Assembly (NCBI RefSeq): GCF_963169125.1
Contig: NC_084802.1
Location: 112,906,903-112,970,902, forward strand
Length of the DNA: 64,000 nt
Direction: 5' to 3'
Source of the DNA: Humulus lupulus
Lineage: Eukaryota; Streptophyta; Magnoliopsida; Rosales; Cannabaceae
Part shown: piece after piece, positions 63,568 through 64,000 of the stretch
How positions within the stretch are numbered: the stretch's first letter is position 1
Layout: every line of letters starts with the position of its first letter
The notes under the pieces: model-generated
What the model saw: the letters and a program-made list of their open reading frames with translations, nothing else
What the model was told of the DNA's origin: nothing
The model's database searches: none
Program-made: the position numbers and the translations under genes

Positions 63568-64000
63568 CAGTCGGCCTAGTGATTCACGCCTTTAGGAGGT
63601 GCAGGGGCGTTAGTGCGCACATGCTCCCCAACTTTTTCTTTGCCCTTGTTAGGGGCGGCTTTGGATGGTCCAGCAGCGGCTGGATCTGGCATGGTGGCAT
63701 CAGCACCACCTAAAACAGAGGCATCCTCGTCCGAGTCGCCTAGATCTCCGAACTTGCTTTGGAGGCGCTCCATCATGCGCTGCATTTTTTCGGAGACGTG
63801 CTCCTGCTCAGCAAGCTTGGCCTTAGTGGCCACCAGTTCTTCGGCTACTTGGACCAGTTCTGGATCCTTCTCGTAGTAGTAGCCGTCTTTGTAGTAACCG
63901 TCTCGGACATACTCTTCTTCGTTTTCTAAGTATTTCGTATCTTTAGTACTGACCCGATCCTGGCGGGATGTCGGGTCTTCACCTTGGTAGTCCGAGTCGT

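Larger units (their letters stand above)
50448..64000 (-). mobile_element. Tat-lineage Ty3/gypsy element 2, incomplete at the window edge
   Basis: Same plan as element 1: 3' LTR (about 50448-51328), purine tract, opposite-strand gene (to 56324), tandem array, second purine tract, then minus-strand pol and gag running off the right end. The 5' LTR and any target duplication lie outside. The pol ORF of 1042 codons (58161-61289) is much better preserved than in element 1. It is inserted in the tail of another Tat element (49336-50447), so that element's remainder should lie beyond 64000. Confidence 0.85.
61338..64000 (-). pseudogene. Tat element 2 gag and protease (N-terminus outside window)
   Basis: From the right edge inward: an acidic, Tyr-rich N-terminal stretch and a helical segment (63576-63833). 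The capsid-like region spans 62783-63487 ([39 protein letters not shown]). After a frameshift near 62785 come [18 protein letters not shown] and a Pro/Ala-rich linker. A knuckle CEFHGDVGHTTNEC (near 62140) and the aspartic protease ILVDNGSSVNILF (about 61560) follow. Breaks are a stop just left of the 18-base G run (63550-63567), the frameshift near 62785, a TAG near 62322 and the TGA at 61338. The first residue of each sub-frame is not a genuine start. Confidence 0.82.

Overview
This window is nuclear DNA from a flowering plant, probably a eudicot. It has one well-formed, intron-containing papain-like protease gene of the plant RD21 type with plant-style promoter spacing. Almost everything else is LTR retrotransposon (Ty3/gypsy Tekay and Tat lineages, and Ty1/copia), separated by very AT-rich spacer. 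I cannot name the species; no bacterial or organellar features are visible.

Layout. 1-8964: two diverged, same-orientation LTR-like blocks (about 1-2893 and about 5443-8964) flank a clean solo LTR (4269-5394, target duplication GTAGG). 8965-13390: AT-rich spacer, an unexplained GC-richer block with a hairpin, and two small tandem repeats. 13396-16510: a decayed DUF1985/Ulp1-type gene cut off by a gypsy insertion. 16519-25202: a minus-strand Tekay (chromodomain) element with one full LTR and one truncated LTR. 25203-43735: the 3' half of a plus-strand copia element. It is split by a Tekay-family solo LTR (TSD TACCT), which is itself split by a 12.7-kb Tat element (27104-39812, TSD GAGTC). A 234-bp MITE also sits in the copia tail. 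45171-48241: the RD21-like protease gene, minus strand, five exons. 49336-50447: the tail of a third Tat element. 50448-64000: a second Tat element, less decayed, running off the right edge.

The most interesting system is in the Tat elements. Each carries, between pol and the 3' LTR and on the strand opposite gag-pol, a separate gene-like unit. It has its own TATA box (TATAAAAA in both), a 5'-UTR intron, matching coding-intron positions and phases, an N-terminal domain I read as the Pfam Transposase_28 'putative gypsy type transposon' family, a basic/low-complexity middle and a long coiled coil. Each module is bounded on both sides by a polypurine-tract-like motif and is followed by an element-specific tandem array (119 bp in one, about 70 bp in the other). 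Antisense ORFs are known from Tat-lineage elements as a class. The duplicated purine tract, the shared splice structure, a start codon formed by splicing, and a 70-bp array motif that also occurs inside gag are the observations to follow up.

Most retroelement ORFs carry nonsense codons, many explicable as C-to-T transitions, as expected for old methylated copies. All coordinates and translations were read by eye. Family names rest on recognised motifs, not on database searches.
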